Below, one piece after another: positions 1-9,201 of a stretch of 64,000 nucleotides of DNA (the stretch's first letter is position 1; each line of letters starts with the position of its first letter). The notes below the pieces were generated by a model. That model worked only from the letters and a program-made list of their open reading frames with translations, ran no database searches and had not been told where the DNA came from. Source of the DNA: Pseudomonas nicosulfuronedens (GTDB lineage: Bacteria; Pseudomonadota; Gammaproteobacteria; Pseudomonadales; Pseudomonadaceae); assembly GCF_005877905.1 (NCBI RefSeq), contig NZ_SWDV01000037.1, forward strand, positions 20,045 to 84,044. Reading direction: 5' to 3'. A program made the position numbers and the translations under genes.

Positions 1-722
1 GTGGTGCATCACTGAACAATGCCGCCGCGCTGCTGGCCCAGGCCTGCGTGAATGGCGATGCCGTCGAAACCCTGCAACTTCCTGCGCTGATTGCTGCTCC
101 GGCGGCGCCGGCGGCCGAAGTTGCTGAAGTGCTTGCCGCGCTGCGTGGCGTGCTGGAGCTTCGCCAGGTCACTGTGAGTGCCTGCCTGTCTGCTTCCGCG
201 CTGGGGCGAGAGGGCGTGCAGGAGCTGGCGCGGCAGACCGCCGAGCTGCTCAATGCGCGTCCGCTGGAGCCGCGACTGGTGGATCGCCAATTCGCCTTCA
301 ACATGCTGGCGCAACTGGGCGGCGTCGATGAGCAGGGGTATTCCGTGGTCGAGCGCCGCGTCGCGGCAGAGCTCGCGGTGCTGTTCCCCGAGCTGAAGAG
401 CGGTCTGAGCGTGACCTGCAGCCTGGCGCCGGTATTCTTTGGCGATACTCTGATGCTTTCCATCAAGGCGGCGGCGCCGGTTTCCCTGGCGACTGTCAGC
501 GCCGCCCTGGACGCGGCCGAGGGCATCGAGCTGGTGGAAGACGATTACCCGACTGTCATTGGCGATGCACAGGGGCAGGATAGTGTTTACGTCGGTCGCC
601 TACGTACCGGTCTGACAGATTCGTGCGAACTGAATTTGTGGATTGCGTCAGATAATGTGAGAAAAGGCGCAGCCCTAAATGCTGTGAACTTGGGCGAATT
701 GTTGATAAAACACTATCTGTAA
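1..722 (+). CDS. Aspartate-semialdehyde dehydrogenase-like protein (USG-1 type), 3' part
   Basis: The reading frame is already open at base 3, so the gene starts outside the window. The C-terminal part resembles the dimerisation domain of aspartate-semialdehyde dehydrogenase, including the closing DNVRKGAALNAV segment near the end, which is typical of Asd and its USG-1 paralogues. Its position just upstream of fimV matches the paralogue next to fimV in P. aeruginosa (PA3116, from memory) rather than asd itself. The catalytic cysteine region lies off the left edge, so activity cannot be judged. A role in lysine/threonine/methionine synthesis is known for true Asd; for this paralogue it is uncertain. 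Confidence 0.8.
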   Translation, partial: GASLNNAAALLAQACVNGDAVETLQLPALIAAPAAPAAEVAEVLAALRGVLELRQVTVSACLSASALGREGVQELARQTAELLNARPLEPRLVDRQFAFNMLAQLGGVDEQGYSVVERRVAAELAVLFPELKSGLSVTCSLAPVFFGDTLMLSIKAAAPVSLATVSAALDAAEGIELVEDDYPTVIGDAQGQDSVYVGRLRTGLTDSCELNLWIASDNVRKGAALNAVNLGELLIKHYL

Positions 723-890
723 AAGATACTTACCGAATATTTGAAGAAGTATTCTAGCTTGGCAATACTGGCCGGGAACGTCGCTGACAGGGGAAAGCAC
801 CATCCTGAAAACGGAAGGTGTAGTGGGCAGCGGCGCCCGTTAGACGTTGTTCTAATCCAGAAAAAAGCTATTAAAACAAGGGATTAATAT

Positions 891-3782
891 ATGGTCCGGC
901 TTCGCAAACTGGTGCAGGCAATCGCAGCTGCTTCGGCACTGACCTCCGGCATGGCGCATGCGCTGGGGTTGGGGGATATCCACCTGCGTTCGGCGCTGAA
1001 CCAGCCGCTGGATGCCGAAATCGAGCTGGTCGAAGTTCGTGACCTGTCCGCGGCCGAGGTCATCCCGAAGCTGGCTTCGCCGGAAGACTTCAACAAGGCC
1101 GGCGTCGACCGTCAGTACTTCCTGACCGGGCTGAAGTTCACTCCCATCGTCAAGCCGAACGGCAAGAGCGTCATCCGCGTGACCTCCGACCGGCCGGTAC
1201 AGGAACCCTACCTGAACTTCCTCGTGGAAGTGCTCTGGCCCAATGGCCGTCTGCTGCGCGAGTACACCGTGCTGCTGGACCCGCCACTGTATTCGCCGCA
1301 GACCGCTGCTGCCGTGCCGCGTGCGCCGATGGCCGTTCCCGCTCCGGTGGTGCGCCCGTCCGCCACTGCCGCGCCGCGTGCGACTCCCGCTCCGAGCTCC
1401 GCTCCGGCTGCCCCGTCTCGCCGCCTGGAAGGCAATGAGTACCGCACCGGCAAGAACGACACCCTCTGGGAAATCGCCGCCCGTGCGCGCCCGGATGGCA
1501 GCGTTTCCGTCCAGCAGACCATGCTGGCGATCCAGGACCTCAACCCCGATGCCTTCCTCGGCGGCAACATCAACCGCCTGAAGAGCGGCCAGGTGCTGCG
1601 CCTGCCCGATGCCGAGCAGATCAAGGCGCGTACCCAGCCGGCTGCCGTGGCCGAAGTCAACCAGCAGTACACCGCCTGGCGTGAAGGTCGCAGCCTGCCC
1701 ACCGGCGGCGCCCGTCAGCTGGATGCCACCCAGCGCGCCAACGCCGGTAACGCTCCGGCCCAGGCCGAGACCAAGGACAGCCTGCGTCTGCTTTCCGGCG
1801 AGAACGGCAAGGCCAAGGGGGGGGACAAGGGCAGCAAAGACGGCCAGGCCGTCGCTGACAAGCTGGCCGTCACCAAGGAAAGCCTCGACAGCACCCGTCG
1901 CGAGAACGACGAGCTGAGCAGCCGCATGACCGATCTGCAGAGCCAGATGGACAAGCTGCAGAAGCTCATCGCGCTGAAGGATGCACAGCTGGCCAAGCTG
2001 CAGAGCGAGCTGGGCAACGACAAGACTGTCGCCACCAATGGCGCCGCCGCCGTTCTGGCTCCCGTGCCGGGCGCCGAGTCGGCTGCCCAGCCGGCGGCTC
2101 CGGCGGTAGCAGATCAACCGGCCGCAGCGGCTCCGAGTGGCGATGCAGGCACCCCGCCGGCTCCTGCTGCCGAGGCGCAGCCGGCTCCGGCACCCGCTCC
2201 GGCACCCGCTCCGGCTCCTGCCGCAGCGGTCCCCGCGCCCGAGGCGCAGAAGCCGCAACCGGCTCCGGCTCCCGTTGTTGCACCGGTCGAGCAGGCCGAG
2301 ACCAGCATCGTCGACGAGATTCTCGCCAATCCGATCTGGCTGGGCGCCATCGCCGGCAGCGCCTTGCTGGCCCTGCTGGTGCTGCTGATGATCATTTCCC
2401 GCCGTCGCGCCGCCAAGGAGCAGGAAAGCCTCGCTGCCTATGCCGGTGATGACGAGCCGCACCTCGACGACGACCTGACCCTCGCCGGCAGCGAGCTGGA
2501 CACCCTGGACGTGCCGCAGGCCGCCGAGGTTGCCGCTCCGGCGCAAGCGGCGCCCGAGCGTGTTGCCGCGCAGACCAGCGATGCGCTGGGCGAGGCGGAT
2601 ATCTACATCGCCTACGGCCGCTTCAACCAGGCTGCCGAACTGCTGCAGGGCGCCATCTACGACGAACCGCAGCGCACCGACCTGCGTCTGAAGCTGATGG
2701 AGGTCTATGCCGAGATTGGTGATCGCGAAGGTTTCGCCCGTCAGGAAAACGAACTGCGTGAGATCGGCGGCGCCGAACCCCAGGTCGAGCAGCTGAAGTC
2801 CCGTTACCCGGGCATGGTTACCCTGGCTGCCGTGGGTGGTGGACTGGCCGCTGCCGCGGCGGCTTCCGACGATGATCTCGATGGGTTCAGCCTGGACGAC
2901 TTCACTATCGACAGCCCGTCTACTGATAGTCCGGCCGCCACTGTGGAATCCGCAGCTCAGCCCCACGGCGACCTTGACGACGCCTTCGATCTGGCGCTGG
3001 ACGATCTGGAGCTGGGTGACGACAAACCCGCCGCTCCGGCCTCGCAGCAGGATGACGAACTGTCCTTCGGCAGCTTCGACCTGGACGACGATCTGAGCCT
3101 GGGCGGCTCGCCGGCCGAGGCGCCGAGCGCCAAGGCCGAGGACGACTTCGCCTTCGATCTGGACCTGCCGGAAGAGCCGGCTGCCAAGGTCGAGGCTCCG
3201 TCGCTGGCCGGCGATCTGGGTGACTTCTCCCTGGACCTGGACAAGGACCTGGAGAAAGACTCCCACTCCGCCCTGACTTCGGTAGAAGACGACTTCCTGC
3301 TGGGTCTGGACGATGACACCGCTTCGCTGTCCGGTGTGAGCCCCGAGGAGTTCAGCCTGGATATCGAGAGCAAGGCGCCGCAAGCCGACGACCTGCCGGA
3401 TGACTTCGATCTGTCCCTCGCGGATGACGAGCCGGCACCGGCCAAGGCCGATGACAGCTTCGCCGCCCAACTGGACGAAGTCAGTGCCGAGCTCGACCGT
3501 ATTTCCGCACACAACGACGAGCCGCAGGCTCCCGTCGAGTCGCTGGCAGAGGAGAGCTTCTCCGCCAGTGAACTGGATCTGCCGGGCGAGGGTGCCGACG
3601 ACGAAGACGATTTCGACTTCCTCTCCGGTGCCGACGAAGCGGCCACCAAGCTCGACCTGGCGCGTGCCTACATCGACATGGGCGACACTGAAGGCGCCCG
3701 CGACATCCTCGATGAAGTCATCACCGAGGGTAACGACAACCAGCAGCAGGAAGCTCGCGAACTGCTCGGGCGTATCGCCTGA
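891..3782 (+). CDS. fimV: FimV, polar hub protein with LysM domain
   Basis: 963 residues. FimV organises the cell pole and supports type IV pilus assembly, type II secretion and cAMP signalling in Pseudomonas. The order of parts is visible: a signal peptide (about 1-25), the FimV N-terminal domain, a LysM peptidoglycan-binding domain (about 181-239), a coiled coil (about 320-380), a Pro/Ala-rich linker (about 390-470), one membrane helix (about 481-502), a TPR-like segment (about 560-630), a long acidic cytoplasmic region of Asp-rich repeats, and the C-terminal FimV/TPR module (about 920-963). The ATG follows an AAGGGA ribosome binding site at about 880. A run of eight G at 1817-1824 lies inside the coding region and the frame is intact through it. 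The start is supported by the signal peptide. Confidence 0.96.
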   Translation: MVRLRKLVQAIAAASALTSGMAHALGLGDIHLRSALNQPLDAEIELVEVRDLSAAEVIPKLASPEDFNKAGVDRQYFLTGLKFTPIVKPNGKSVIRVTSDRPVQEPYLNFLVEVLWPNGRLLREYTVLLDPPLYSPQTAAAVPRAPMAVPAPVVRPSATAAPRATPAPSSAPAAPSRRLEGNEYRTGKNDTLWEIAARARPDGSVSVQQTMLAIQDLNPDAFLGGNINRLKSGQVLRLPDAEQIKARTQPAAVAEVNQQYTAWREGRSLPTGGARQLDATQRANAGNAPAQAETKDSLRLLSGENGKAKGGDKGSKDGQAVADKLAVTKESLDSTRRENDELSSRMTDLQSQMDKLQKLIALKDAQLAKLQSELGNDKTVATNGAAAVLAPVPGAESAAQPAAPAVADQPAAAAPSGDAGTPPAPAAEAQPAPAPAPAPAPAPAAAVPAPEAQKPQPAPAPVVAPVEQAETSIVDEILANPIWLGAIAGSALLALLVLLMIISRRRAAKEQESLAAYAGDDEPHLDDDLTLAGSELDTLDVPQAAEVAAPAQAAPERVAAQTSDALGEADIYIAYGRFNQAAELLQGAIYDEPQRTDLRLKLMEVYAEIGDREGFARQENELREIGGAEPQVEQLKSRYPGMVTLAAVGGGLAAAAAASDDDLDGFSLDDFTIDSPSTDSPAATVESAAQPHGDLDDAFDLALDDLELGDDKPAAPASQQDDELSFGSFDLDDDLSLGGSPAEAPSAKAEDDFAFDLDLPEEPAAKVEAPSLAGDLGDFSLDLDKDLEKDSHSALTSVEDDFLLGLDDDTASLSGVSPEEFSLDIESKAPQADDLPDDFDLSLADDEPAPAKADDSFAAQLDEVSAELDRISAHNDEPQAPVESLAEESFSASELDLPGEGADDEDDFDFLSGADEAATKLDLARAYIDMGDTEGARDILDEVITEGNDNQQQEARELLGRIA

Positions 3783-3801
3783 GCCGGAAGGCTCCAGATA
3801 G

Positions 3802-4659
3802 ATGATTGAAGCAGTACCCTCAGCGGCGGCCGAATCGGCCGCCGTTGGCGTTTCCAGGATTGCCCTGGGCGTCGAATTCAAAGGCTCGCGATATCGCGGT
3901 TGGCAGCGCCAGGAAAATGGCGTGCCGACCGTGCAGGGCGCGCTGGAAAAAGCCCTGTCCCGAGTGGCTGATCACCCGGTCTCGCTGATGTGCGCAGGCC
4001 GTACCGATGCGCTGGTGCACGCGAGCGGCCAGGTGGTGCATTTCGATACCACCGCCGAGCGCTCGCTCATCGCCTGGGTCATGGGCACCAATGCCAACCT
4101 GCCCAACGACATCAGCGTGACCTGGGCCAAGGTGATGCCCGCGCATTTCCATGCGCGCTTCACCGCCATGGCGCGGCGCTATCGCTATGTGATCTACAAC
4201 GACCAGATCCGCCCGGCGCACATGGCCGAGGAGGTCACCTGGAACCACCGTCCGCTGGATGTCTCGCGCATGCGCGAGGCGGCTCGCGCGCTGGTCGGCA
4301 CCCACGACTTCACCTCGTTCCGTGCGGTGCAGTGCCAGGCCAAGTCGGCAGTGAAGACAGTGCATCACCTGGAGGTGATCGAGCACGGGCGTTTCATCGT
4401 GCTGGACGTCCGCGCCAACGCCTTCCTGCATCACATGGTGCGCAACTTTGCCGGGATGTTGATGACCATCGGTGCCGGTGAGCGCCCGGTGGAATGGGCG
4501 GCCGAAGCGCTGGCCGCGCGCGATCGGCGTGCCAGCGGTATTACTGCGCATCCTTATGGGCTGTACCTGGTGAGCGTGGAATACCCGGAGGAATTCGTCT
4601 TGCCCCAGCGCTACCTGGGGCCACATTTCCTTTCAAGTTTGCCGGATATCGTCGGCTGA
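3802..4659 (+). CDS. truA: tRNA pseudouridine(38-40) synthase TruA
   Basis: 285 residues. TruA isomerises uridines 38-40 in the anticodon arm of many tRNAs. The catalytic aspartate is D69 in the motif GRTDALVHA. The usual family wording is GRTDAGVHA, so a Leu stands where Gly is normal. The RYRYVIYN and LHHMVRN-type segments later in the protein are also typical. Relative to the E. coli enzyme there is an N-terminal extension of about 15-20 residues. The gene follows fimV by 19 bp, with GGAAGG upstream of the ATG, and probably belongs to the same transcript as trpF. Confidence 0.95.
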   Translation: MIEAVPSAAAESAAVGVSRIALGVEFKGSRYRGWQRQENGVPTVQGALEKALSRVADHPVSLMCAGRTDALVHASGQVVHFDTTAERSLIAWVMGTNANLPNDISVTWAKVMPAHFHARFTAMARRYRYVIYNDQIRPAHMAEEVTWNHRPLDVSRMREAARALVGTHDFTSFRAVQCQAKSAVKTVHHLEVIEHGRFIVLDVRANAFLHHMVRNFAGMLMTIGAGERPVEWAAEALAARDRRASGITAHPYGLYLVSVEYPEEFVLPQRYLGPHFLSSLPDIVG

Positions 4660-4716
4660 CGATGCCAGGGGCATTTGCTACCATCGATCGATCACTTGCC
4701 TGAAGGTTGCTGCATC

Positions 4717-5340
4717 TTGTCCGCCGTTCGCATCAAAATCTGCGGTATTACCCGAGTCGAGGATGCCCTGGCCGCCGCCGAGGCGGGCGCCGACGCCATC
4801 GGCCTGGTGTTCTACGCCAAGAGTCCGCGCGCGGTGAGCATCCAGCAAGCGCGGGCGATAGTCGCTGCGCTACCGCCCTTCGTCAGTACCGTCGGCCTGT
4901 TCGTGGACGCCAGCCGCTGCGAGTTGGGGGAGATTCTCGATGCGGTGCCGCTGGATGTCCTGCAGTTCCATGGCGACGAGACGCCCGAGGCCTGCTCCGG
5001 CTGGCACAAGCGCTACCTCAAGGCCCTGCGGGTGAAGCCGGGTGACGACGTGGCAGCGCAGATTGCGAAATATCCACAGGCCAGCGGATTCCTCCTCGAT
5101 ACCTATGTGGAGGGTGTTCCTGGCGGAACCGGGCTGGCTTTCGACTGGACCCTGGTGCCGAAGGATGTGCAGCGTCCGCTGATCCTGGCAGGGGGGCTGA
5201 CGGTCGCAAACGTGGCCGATGCCATTGCCCAGGTGCGCCCTTATGCCGTGGATGTGAGCGGCGGGGTGGAGGCGAGCAAGGGCATCAAGGATGCGCAGAA
5301 GATCCGCGATTTCATTGCGCAATGTCGTTCGGCGGCTTGA
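4717..5340 (+). CDS. trpF: Phosphoribosylanthranilate isomerase TrpF
   Basis: 207 residues from TTG at 4717, preceded by GAAGG at 4702-4706. This start fits the family, whose members open directly into the KICGIT strand; in-frame starts further upstream (TTG at 4675) would add an unlikely Cys-rich leader. TrpF is a TIM barrel converting N-(5-phosphoribosyl)anthranilate to CdRP in tryptophan synthesis. Signature segments KICGITR, QFHGDE and DVSGGVE are present; the Cys of KICGIT and the Asp of the barrel's C-terminal half are the expected catalytic pair. It sits between truA and accD, as in P. aeruginosa, away from the other trp genes. Confidence 0.95.
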   Translation: MSAVRIKICGITRVEDALAAAEAGADAIGLVFYAKSPRAVSIQQARAIVAALPPFVSTVGLFVDASRCELGEILDAVPLDVLQFHGDETPEACSGWHKRYLKALRVKPGDDVAAQIAKYPQASGFLLDTYVEGVPGGTGLAFDWTLVPKDVQRPLILAGGLTVANVADAIAQVRPYAVDVSGGVEASKGIKDAQKIRDFIAQCRSAA

Positions 5341-5597
5341 CGCGGAATCTTCATGTGACGACGAGCGGCCTGCCGCCGTCCACTACCCAATCGCTGCCCT
5401 TGGGGAGCGCTGGGAGTCGTCGCAGCAGGAACAGCTGCCTGCCGACGGTCCGTATCGAATGCTGTATCCGTGGCGACGCCCCTGGCGGCGCCTTTGTTTG
5501 CGAGGGGTTCCGGCCTTGAGGTTGGAACCGCGACGATGAATTTGCTCAGCGGCACGCGCAACCCATCGCGCCGTGTCACTGCACTGGAGACGAGAGC

Positions 5598-6473
5598 ATG
5601 AGCAACTGGCTGGTAGACAAGCTGATCCCTTCCATCATGCGTTCCGAGGCGAAGAAGAGCTCGGTACCGGAAGGCCTGTGGCACAAGTGCCCGTCCTGCG
5701 AGGCGGTGCTGTACCGTCCGGAGCTGGAAAAGACCCTCGACGTCTGCCCCAAGTGCGATCACCACATGCGTATCGGCGCCCGTGCGCGCATCGATATCTT
5801 CCTCGATGAGGAAGGCCGCGAGGAGCTGGGTGCCGAGCTGGAGCCGGTGGATCGCCTGAAGTTCCGCGACAGCAAGAAGTACAAGGACCGCCTGACTGCT
5901 GCGCAGAAAGACACCGGCGAGAAGGACGCGCTGATCTCCATGAGCGGCAAGCTGATGGGCATGCCGGTCGTGGTCAGTGCCTTCGAGTTCTCCTTCATGG
6001 GCGGCTCCATGGGTTCCATCGTTGGTGAGCGCTTCGTGCGCGCCGCCAACTACGCCCTGGAAAACCGTTGCCCGATGATCTGCTTCTCCGCCTCGGGTGG
6101 CGCGCGCATGCAGGAAGCGCTGATTTCCCTGATGCAGATGGCCAAGACCTCCGCCGCGCTGGCCCGTCTGCGCGAAGAAGGCATCCCGTTCATCTCCGTG
6201 CTGACCGATCCGGTCTATGGCGGCGTATCCGCGAGCCTGGCGATGCTCGGCGATGTGATCGTCGGCGAGCCACGCGCCCTGATCGGCTTCGCCGGGCCGC
6301 GCGTGATCGAGCAGACCGTGCGCGAGAAGCTGCCGGAAGGCTTCCAGCGCAGCGAGTTCCTGCTGGAGCACGGCGCCATCGACATGATCGTCCACCGTGC
6401 CGAGCTGCGCCCGCGTCTGGCGAAGGTTCTGGCCAAGTTCACCCACACTCCCAGCGCCGCACTCGCAGGATGA
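5598..6473 (+). CDS. accD: Acetyl-CoA carboxylase carboxyltransferase subunit beta
   Basis: 291 residues. AccD pairs with AccA to transfer carboxyl from biotin-carrier protein to acetyl-CoA, giving malonyl-CoA for fatty acid synthesis in the cytoplasm. A zinc ribbon is visible at C31/C34 and C50/C53, followed by the crotonase-like carboxyltransferase fold with the [10 protein letters not shown] segment. Length matches the family. The 257 bp upstream (5341-5597) hold no gene and should carry the promoter. The stop overlaps the folC start by four bases (ATGA at 6470-6473), so the two are co-translated. Confidence 0.97.
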   Translation: MSNWLVDKLIPSIMRSEAKKSSVPEGLWHKCPSCEAVLYRPELEKTLDVCPKCDHHMRIGARARIDIFLDEEGREELGAELEPVDRLKFRDSKKYKDRLTAAQKDTGEKDALISMSGKLMGMPVVVSAFEFSFMGGSMGSIVGERFVRAANYALENRCPMICFSASGGARMQEALISLMQMAKTSAALARLREEGIPFISVLTDPVYGGVSASLAMLGDVIVGEPRALIGFAGPRVIEQTVREKLPEGFQRSEFLLEHGAIDMIVHRAELRPRLAKVLAKFTHTPSAALAG

Positions 6474-7750
6474 CCCAACGTACCCTTGCCGACTGGCTCA
6501 GCTATCTCGAACAACTCCACCCCACGGCAATCGACATGGGGCTGGATCGCTCCCGTGAAGTAGCTGGCCGGCTTGGCCTGGGGCGCCCCGCCTCCCGCGT
6601 GGTGACCGTCACGGGCACCAACGGCAAGGGTTCCACCTGTGCCTTCCTCGCCGCCCTGCTGGGTGAGCAGGAACAGCGTGTCGGCGTCTACAGCTCGCCG
6701 CACCTGCTGCGCTACAACGAGCGCGTGCTCATCGATGGCGTCGAAGCCAGCGATGAGGCGCTCTGCGAAGCCTTCGCCGCTGTTGAGGCGGCTCGTGGCG
6801 AAATTTCCCTGACCTACTTCGAAATGGGCACCCTCGCGGCCTTCTGGCTGTTCGAGCGAGCCAACCTCGATGCCGTGGTACTGGAAGTCGGCCTGGGCGG
6901 TCGTCTGGATGCGGTCAACCTGATCGACTCCGACGTTGCCGTGGTCACCAGTATCGGCATCGACCACGCCGACTGGCTGGGTGACACGCGCGAAAGCGTG
7001 GCTTTCGAGAAGGCCGGTATCTTCCGCGCCGGCAAGCCTGCCGTCTGTGGTGACCTGGAACCGCCGACGCCGATTCTGGAACAGGCGCGCAAGCTCGGGT
7101 CACCACTGGTCCTGCGCGGCCGGGATTTCGACCTGGCGTTGGGCGAGGGCGACTGGCACTGGCGTGGTCGCTCCTCCACTGGCGAGGCGCTGAGCCTGCA
7201 CAACCTGCCGTTGCTCGACCTGCCAATGGAGAATGCCGCACTGGCCTTGCAGGTCTATGCCTTGCTGGGCCTGCCATGGCAGCGCGAGCAGCTGGTCGCC
7301 GCACTTCAGCGCACCCGTGTGACCGGGCGCCTGGATCGTCGCACTGTGCAATGGCATGGCGAAGAGCGCCACTTGCTGCTCGACGTCGGGCATAATCCGC
7401 ACGCAGCGCAATACCTCGCCAGCCGCCTGCGCGCAGCGCCGCCCAAGGGTGTGCGCCACGCAGTGTTCGGTCTGCTGGCGGACAAGGACCTCGACGGCGT
7501 ACTGGAACCCGTGCTCGGCTTGGTGCAGGATTGGGCCGTCGCGCCGCTGCCCACCGGTCGCAGTCGTCCGGCCGCAGAGCTGGAGGCTGCGCTGCAGGCT
7601 CGCGGGGCGCAGGTCAGTTGCCATGGCGATATCGCTGCGGCGCTGGTGGCACAGTGCGATGCAGCGGGCACCGATGACGAGATTCTGGTGTTTGGTTCGT
7701 TCTACAGCGTGGCGGATGCCCTGGAGTGGCTCGCCAAGGCTGCTCAATAA
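6470..7750 (+). CDS. folC: Bifunctional folylpolyglutamate / dihydrofolate synthase FolC
   Basis: 426 residues from the ATG that overlaps the accD stop. FolC adds glutamate to dihydropteroate and then to tetrahydrofolates, trapping folates in the cell. The ATP-binding loop GTNGKGST is at 49-56, followed by the Mur-ligase-type central domain ([10 protein letters not shown] and VGLGGRLDA segments) and a C-terminal ligase domain with DVGHNPHA. An open frame continues upstream in the accD region, but length and family match place the start at 6470. The next gene is 35 bp downstream. Confidence 0.96.
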   Translation: MTQRTLADWLSYLEQLHPTAIDMGLDRSREVAGRLGLGRPASRVVTVTGTNGKGSTCAFLAALLGEQEQRVGVYSSPHLLRYNERVLIDGVEASDEALCEAFAAVEAARGEISLTYFEMGTLAAFWLFERANLDAVVLEVGLGGRLDAVNLIDSDVAVVTSIGIDHADWLGDTRESVAFEKAGIFRAGKPAVCGDLEPPTPILEQARKLGSPLVLRGRDFDLALGEGDWHWRGRSSTGEALSLHNLPLLDLPMENAALALQVYALLGLPWQREQLVAALQRTRVTGRLDRRTVQWHGEERHLLLDVGHNPHAAQYLASRLRAAPPKGVRHAVFGLLADKDLDGVLEPVLGLVQDWAVAPLPTGRSRPAAELEAALQARGAQVSCHGDIAAALVAQCDAAGTDDEILVFGSFYSVADALEWLAKAAQ

Positions 7751-7785
7751 GCTGCTCAATGAAGTACACCTAAGGGGAGTTGTGC

Positions 7786-8448
7786 ATGGCGTTGCTCGAT
7801 AAGGGGCTCAAGCAGCGGGTAGTCGGAGCGCTGGTGCTGTTGGCACTGGCCGTGATCTTCCTGCCGATGCTGTTCTCCCGCGAGGATGATGTACGCCAGG
7901 TGGTGGTCGAAGCGCCGGTGATGCCCAAGCCACCGGCCATGCCCACCGTCGAAGTACAGCCTACCGAGGTTCCCGAGCCCCAGGCCGAGGATGCGGACAA
8001 CGCCGTGCCGCCGGCCGAAGCGGCCCCGGCGCAGACGCCTTCCGCCCCCATCGCCAGCCTGCCGACCCAGCAGGCCCAGCCGGCACAGCCCAAGGCTGCG
8101 GCCCCGCAACCGGTCGCTCCCAAGTCGGCTGCGCCTGCCCAGGTTCAGGCTAGCGCCGCTCCTGTCGCTCCGGCGCAACAGCCGGCCCAGCGCCTGGACA
8201 GCAACAACCTGCCGGTGAGCTGGTCGGTGCAGTTGGCCAGCCTGTCCAACCGTGCACGCGCCGACGAATTGCAGAAGTCCCTGCGCAGTCAGGGCTACAA
8301 CGCCTATGTGCGCAGCTTCGACGGCATGAACCGGGTATTCGTCGGTCCGGTGGTCGAGCGCGCCGAGGCAGATCGCCTGCGCGACCAACTGGGCAAGCAG
8401 CAGAAGCTCAATGGCTTCGTGGTGCGTTTCCAGCCTGAGCGTGGCTGA
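7786..8448 (+). CDS. SPOR-domain cell division protein (DedD-like)
   Basis: 220 residues. The ATG at 7786 has a strong AAGGGGAG site six bases upstream. Short cytoplasmic N-terminus, one membrane helix (about 15-33), a long Pro/Ala-rich periplasmic linker (about 45-140) and a C-terminal SPOR domain (about 143-218) that binds denuded septal peptidoglycan. This architecture, and the position between folC and cvpA, match DedD, a non-essential septal protein in E. coli. Symbol left blank because DedD identity rests on architecture and context rather than close sequence match. Confidence 0.88.
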   Translation: MALLDKGLKQRVVGALVLLALAVIFLPMLFSREDDVRQVVVEAPVMPKPPAMPTVEVQPTEVPEPQAEDADNAVPPAEAAPAQTPSAPIASLPTQQAQPAQPKAAAPQPVAPKSAAPAQVQASAAPVAPAQQPAQRLDSNNLPVSWSVQLASLSNRARADELQKSLRSQGYNAYVRSFDGMNRVFVGPVVERAEADRLRDQLGKQQKLNGFVVRFQPERG

Positions 8449-8473
8449 GCCCGTTCGTTAGCTTCTCTCAATC

Positions 8474-8495
8474 AGCCCCATGTCAAACTGGGGCT
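8474..8495 (+). terminator. Hairpin, possible weak terminator
   Basis: A perfect 7-bp inverted repeat AGCCCCA / TGGGGCT with an 8-base loop, followed by CTTCTAAAT, lies 25 bp after the SPOR gene and before cvpA. The T-tract is poor, so it may only attenuate readthrough. Confidence 0.4.
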
Positions 8496-8552
8496 CTTCT
8501 AAATCGAAGGCCTCTGCTAAAATGCGGGGCCTTTCCGTTTCTGGGCCGCAAC

Positions 8553-9095
8553 GTGGCATTTACCTGGGTCGATTGGACGATGATCGGCATCATCGTCATT
8601 TCCAGCCTGATCAGCTTGAGCCGTGGTTTCGTCAAGGAAGCCCTGTCGCTGGTCACCTGGATCGTAGCCGGTGCGGTCGCCTGGATGTTCGGCGGCGCCC
8701 TGGCCGAGCATCTCGCACCCTACATTCAGCTGCCCTCGGGGCGTGTCATCGCCGCTTGCGCTCTTCTTTTCGTCGTCACGCTGCTGCTGGGCGCACTGGT
8801 CAACTTCCTCATCAGCGAGCTGGTGCGGGTGACCGGAATGTCCGGCACCGACCGTGTGCTCGGCATGGTATTCGGCGGCGCCCGTGGTGTGCTGCTGGTG
8901 GTTCTGCTGGTCGGTCTGCTGAGCCTTGCGCCGGTGCAGCAGGATCCGTGGTGGCAGCAGTCGGTGCTGATGCCGCATTTCCTGATGGTCGCCGACTGGT
9001 CGAAGAACTTCATCCTGACTTTTGCCGGGCAGTGGATGTCCGGCGTTACCATCACTCCGCCATCCGGAGTGGGGTCTTTGCTGCCGGCCCAGTGA
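8553..9095 (+). CDS. cvpA: CvpA family membrane protein
   Basis: 180 residues, GTG start. The protein has four predicted membrane helices (about 7-27, 32-50, 64-86, 105-125) and belongs to the CvpA family, required for colicin V export in E. coli; in most bacteria its role is in envelope homeostasis and it is not itself a bacteriocin gene. It lies directly upstream of purF, the order seen in E. coli and Pseudomonas. No strong ribosome binding site is visible before the GTG, but the family N-terminus (VDWTMIGII) supports it. Confidence 0.9.
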   Translation: MAFTWVDWTMIGIIVISSLISLSRGFVKEALSLVTWIVAGAVAWMFGGALAEHLAPYIQLPSGRVIAACALLFVVTLLLGALVNFLISELVRVTGMSGTDRVLGMVFGGARGVLLVVLLVGLLSLAPVQQDPWWQQSVLMPHFLMVADWSKNFILTFAGQWMSGVTITPPSGVGSLLPAQ

Positions 9096-9201
9096 CGGGC
9101 GGGCGGAGGCGACGGGTAGCCGTCGCCGCTATGGCAGGTCCGGTGGATACTGCCGAATACGGAATTGTTTTAGCCTGAACACCAACTAGGGGTTGCGTCG
9201 C

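Noticed and set aside
2880..3500. Short repeated blocks that could be taken for tandem DNA repeats or CRISPR
   Set aside because: They are degenerate Asp-rich coding repeats of FimV, without constant repeat length or unique spacers.
852..3881. A 1009-residue open frame antisense to fimV
   Set aside because: It is the shadow of GC-rich fimV codons: no ribosome binding site, repetitive Gly/Arg/Leu composition, and fimV itself is certain on the other strand.
8516..8523. TAAAAT as a promoter for cvpA
   Set aside because: No -35 match at the right distance, and cvpA can be read from the upstream genes.
8553..9095. Bacteriocin gene (cvpA annotated as colicin V production)
   Set aside because: CvpA is a conserved membrane protein; no colicin structural or immunity gene is present.
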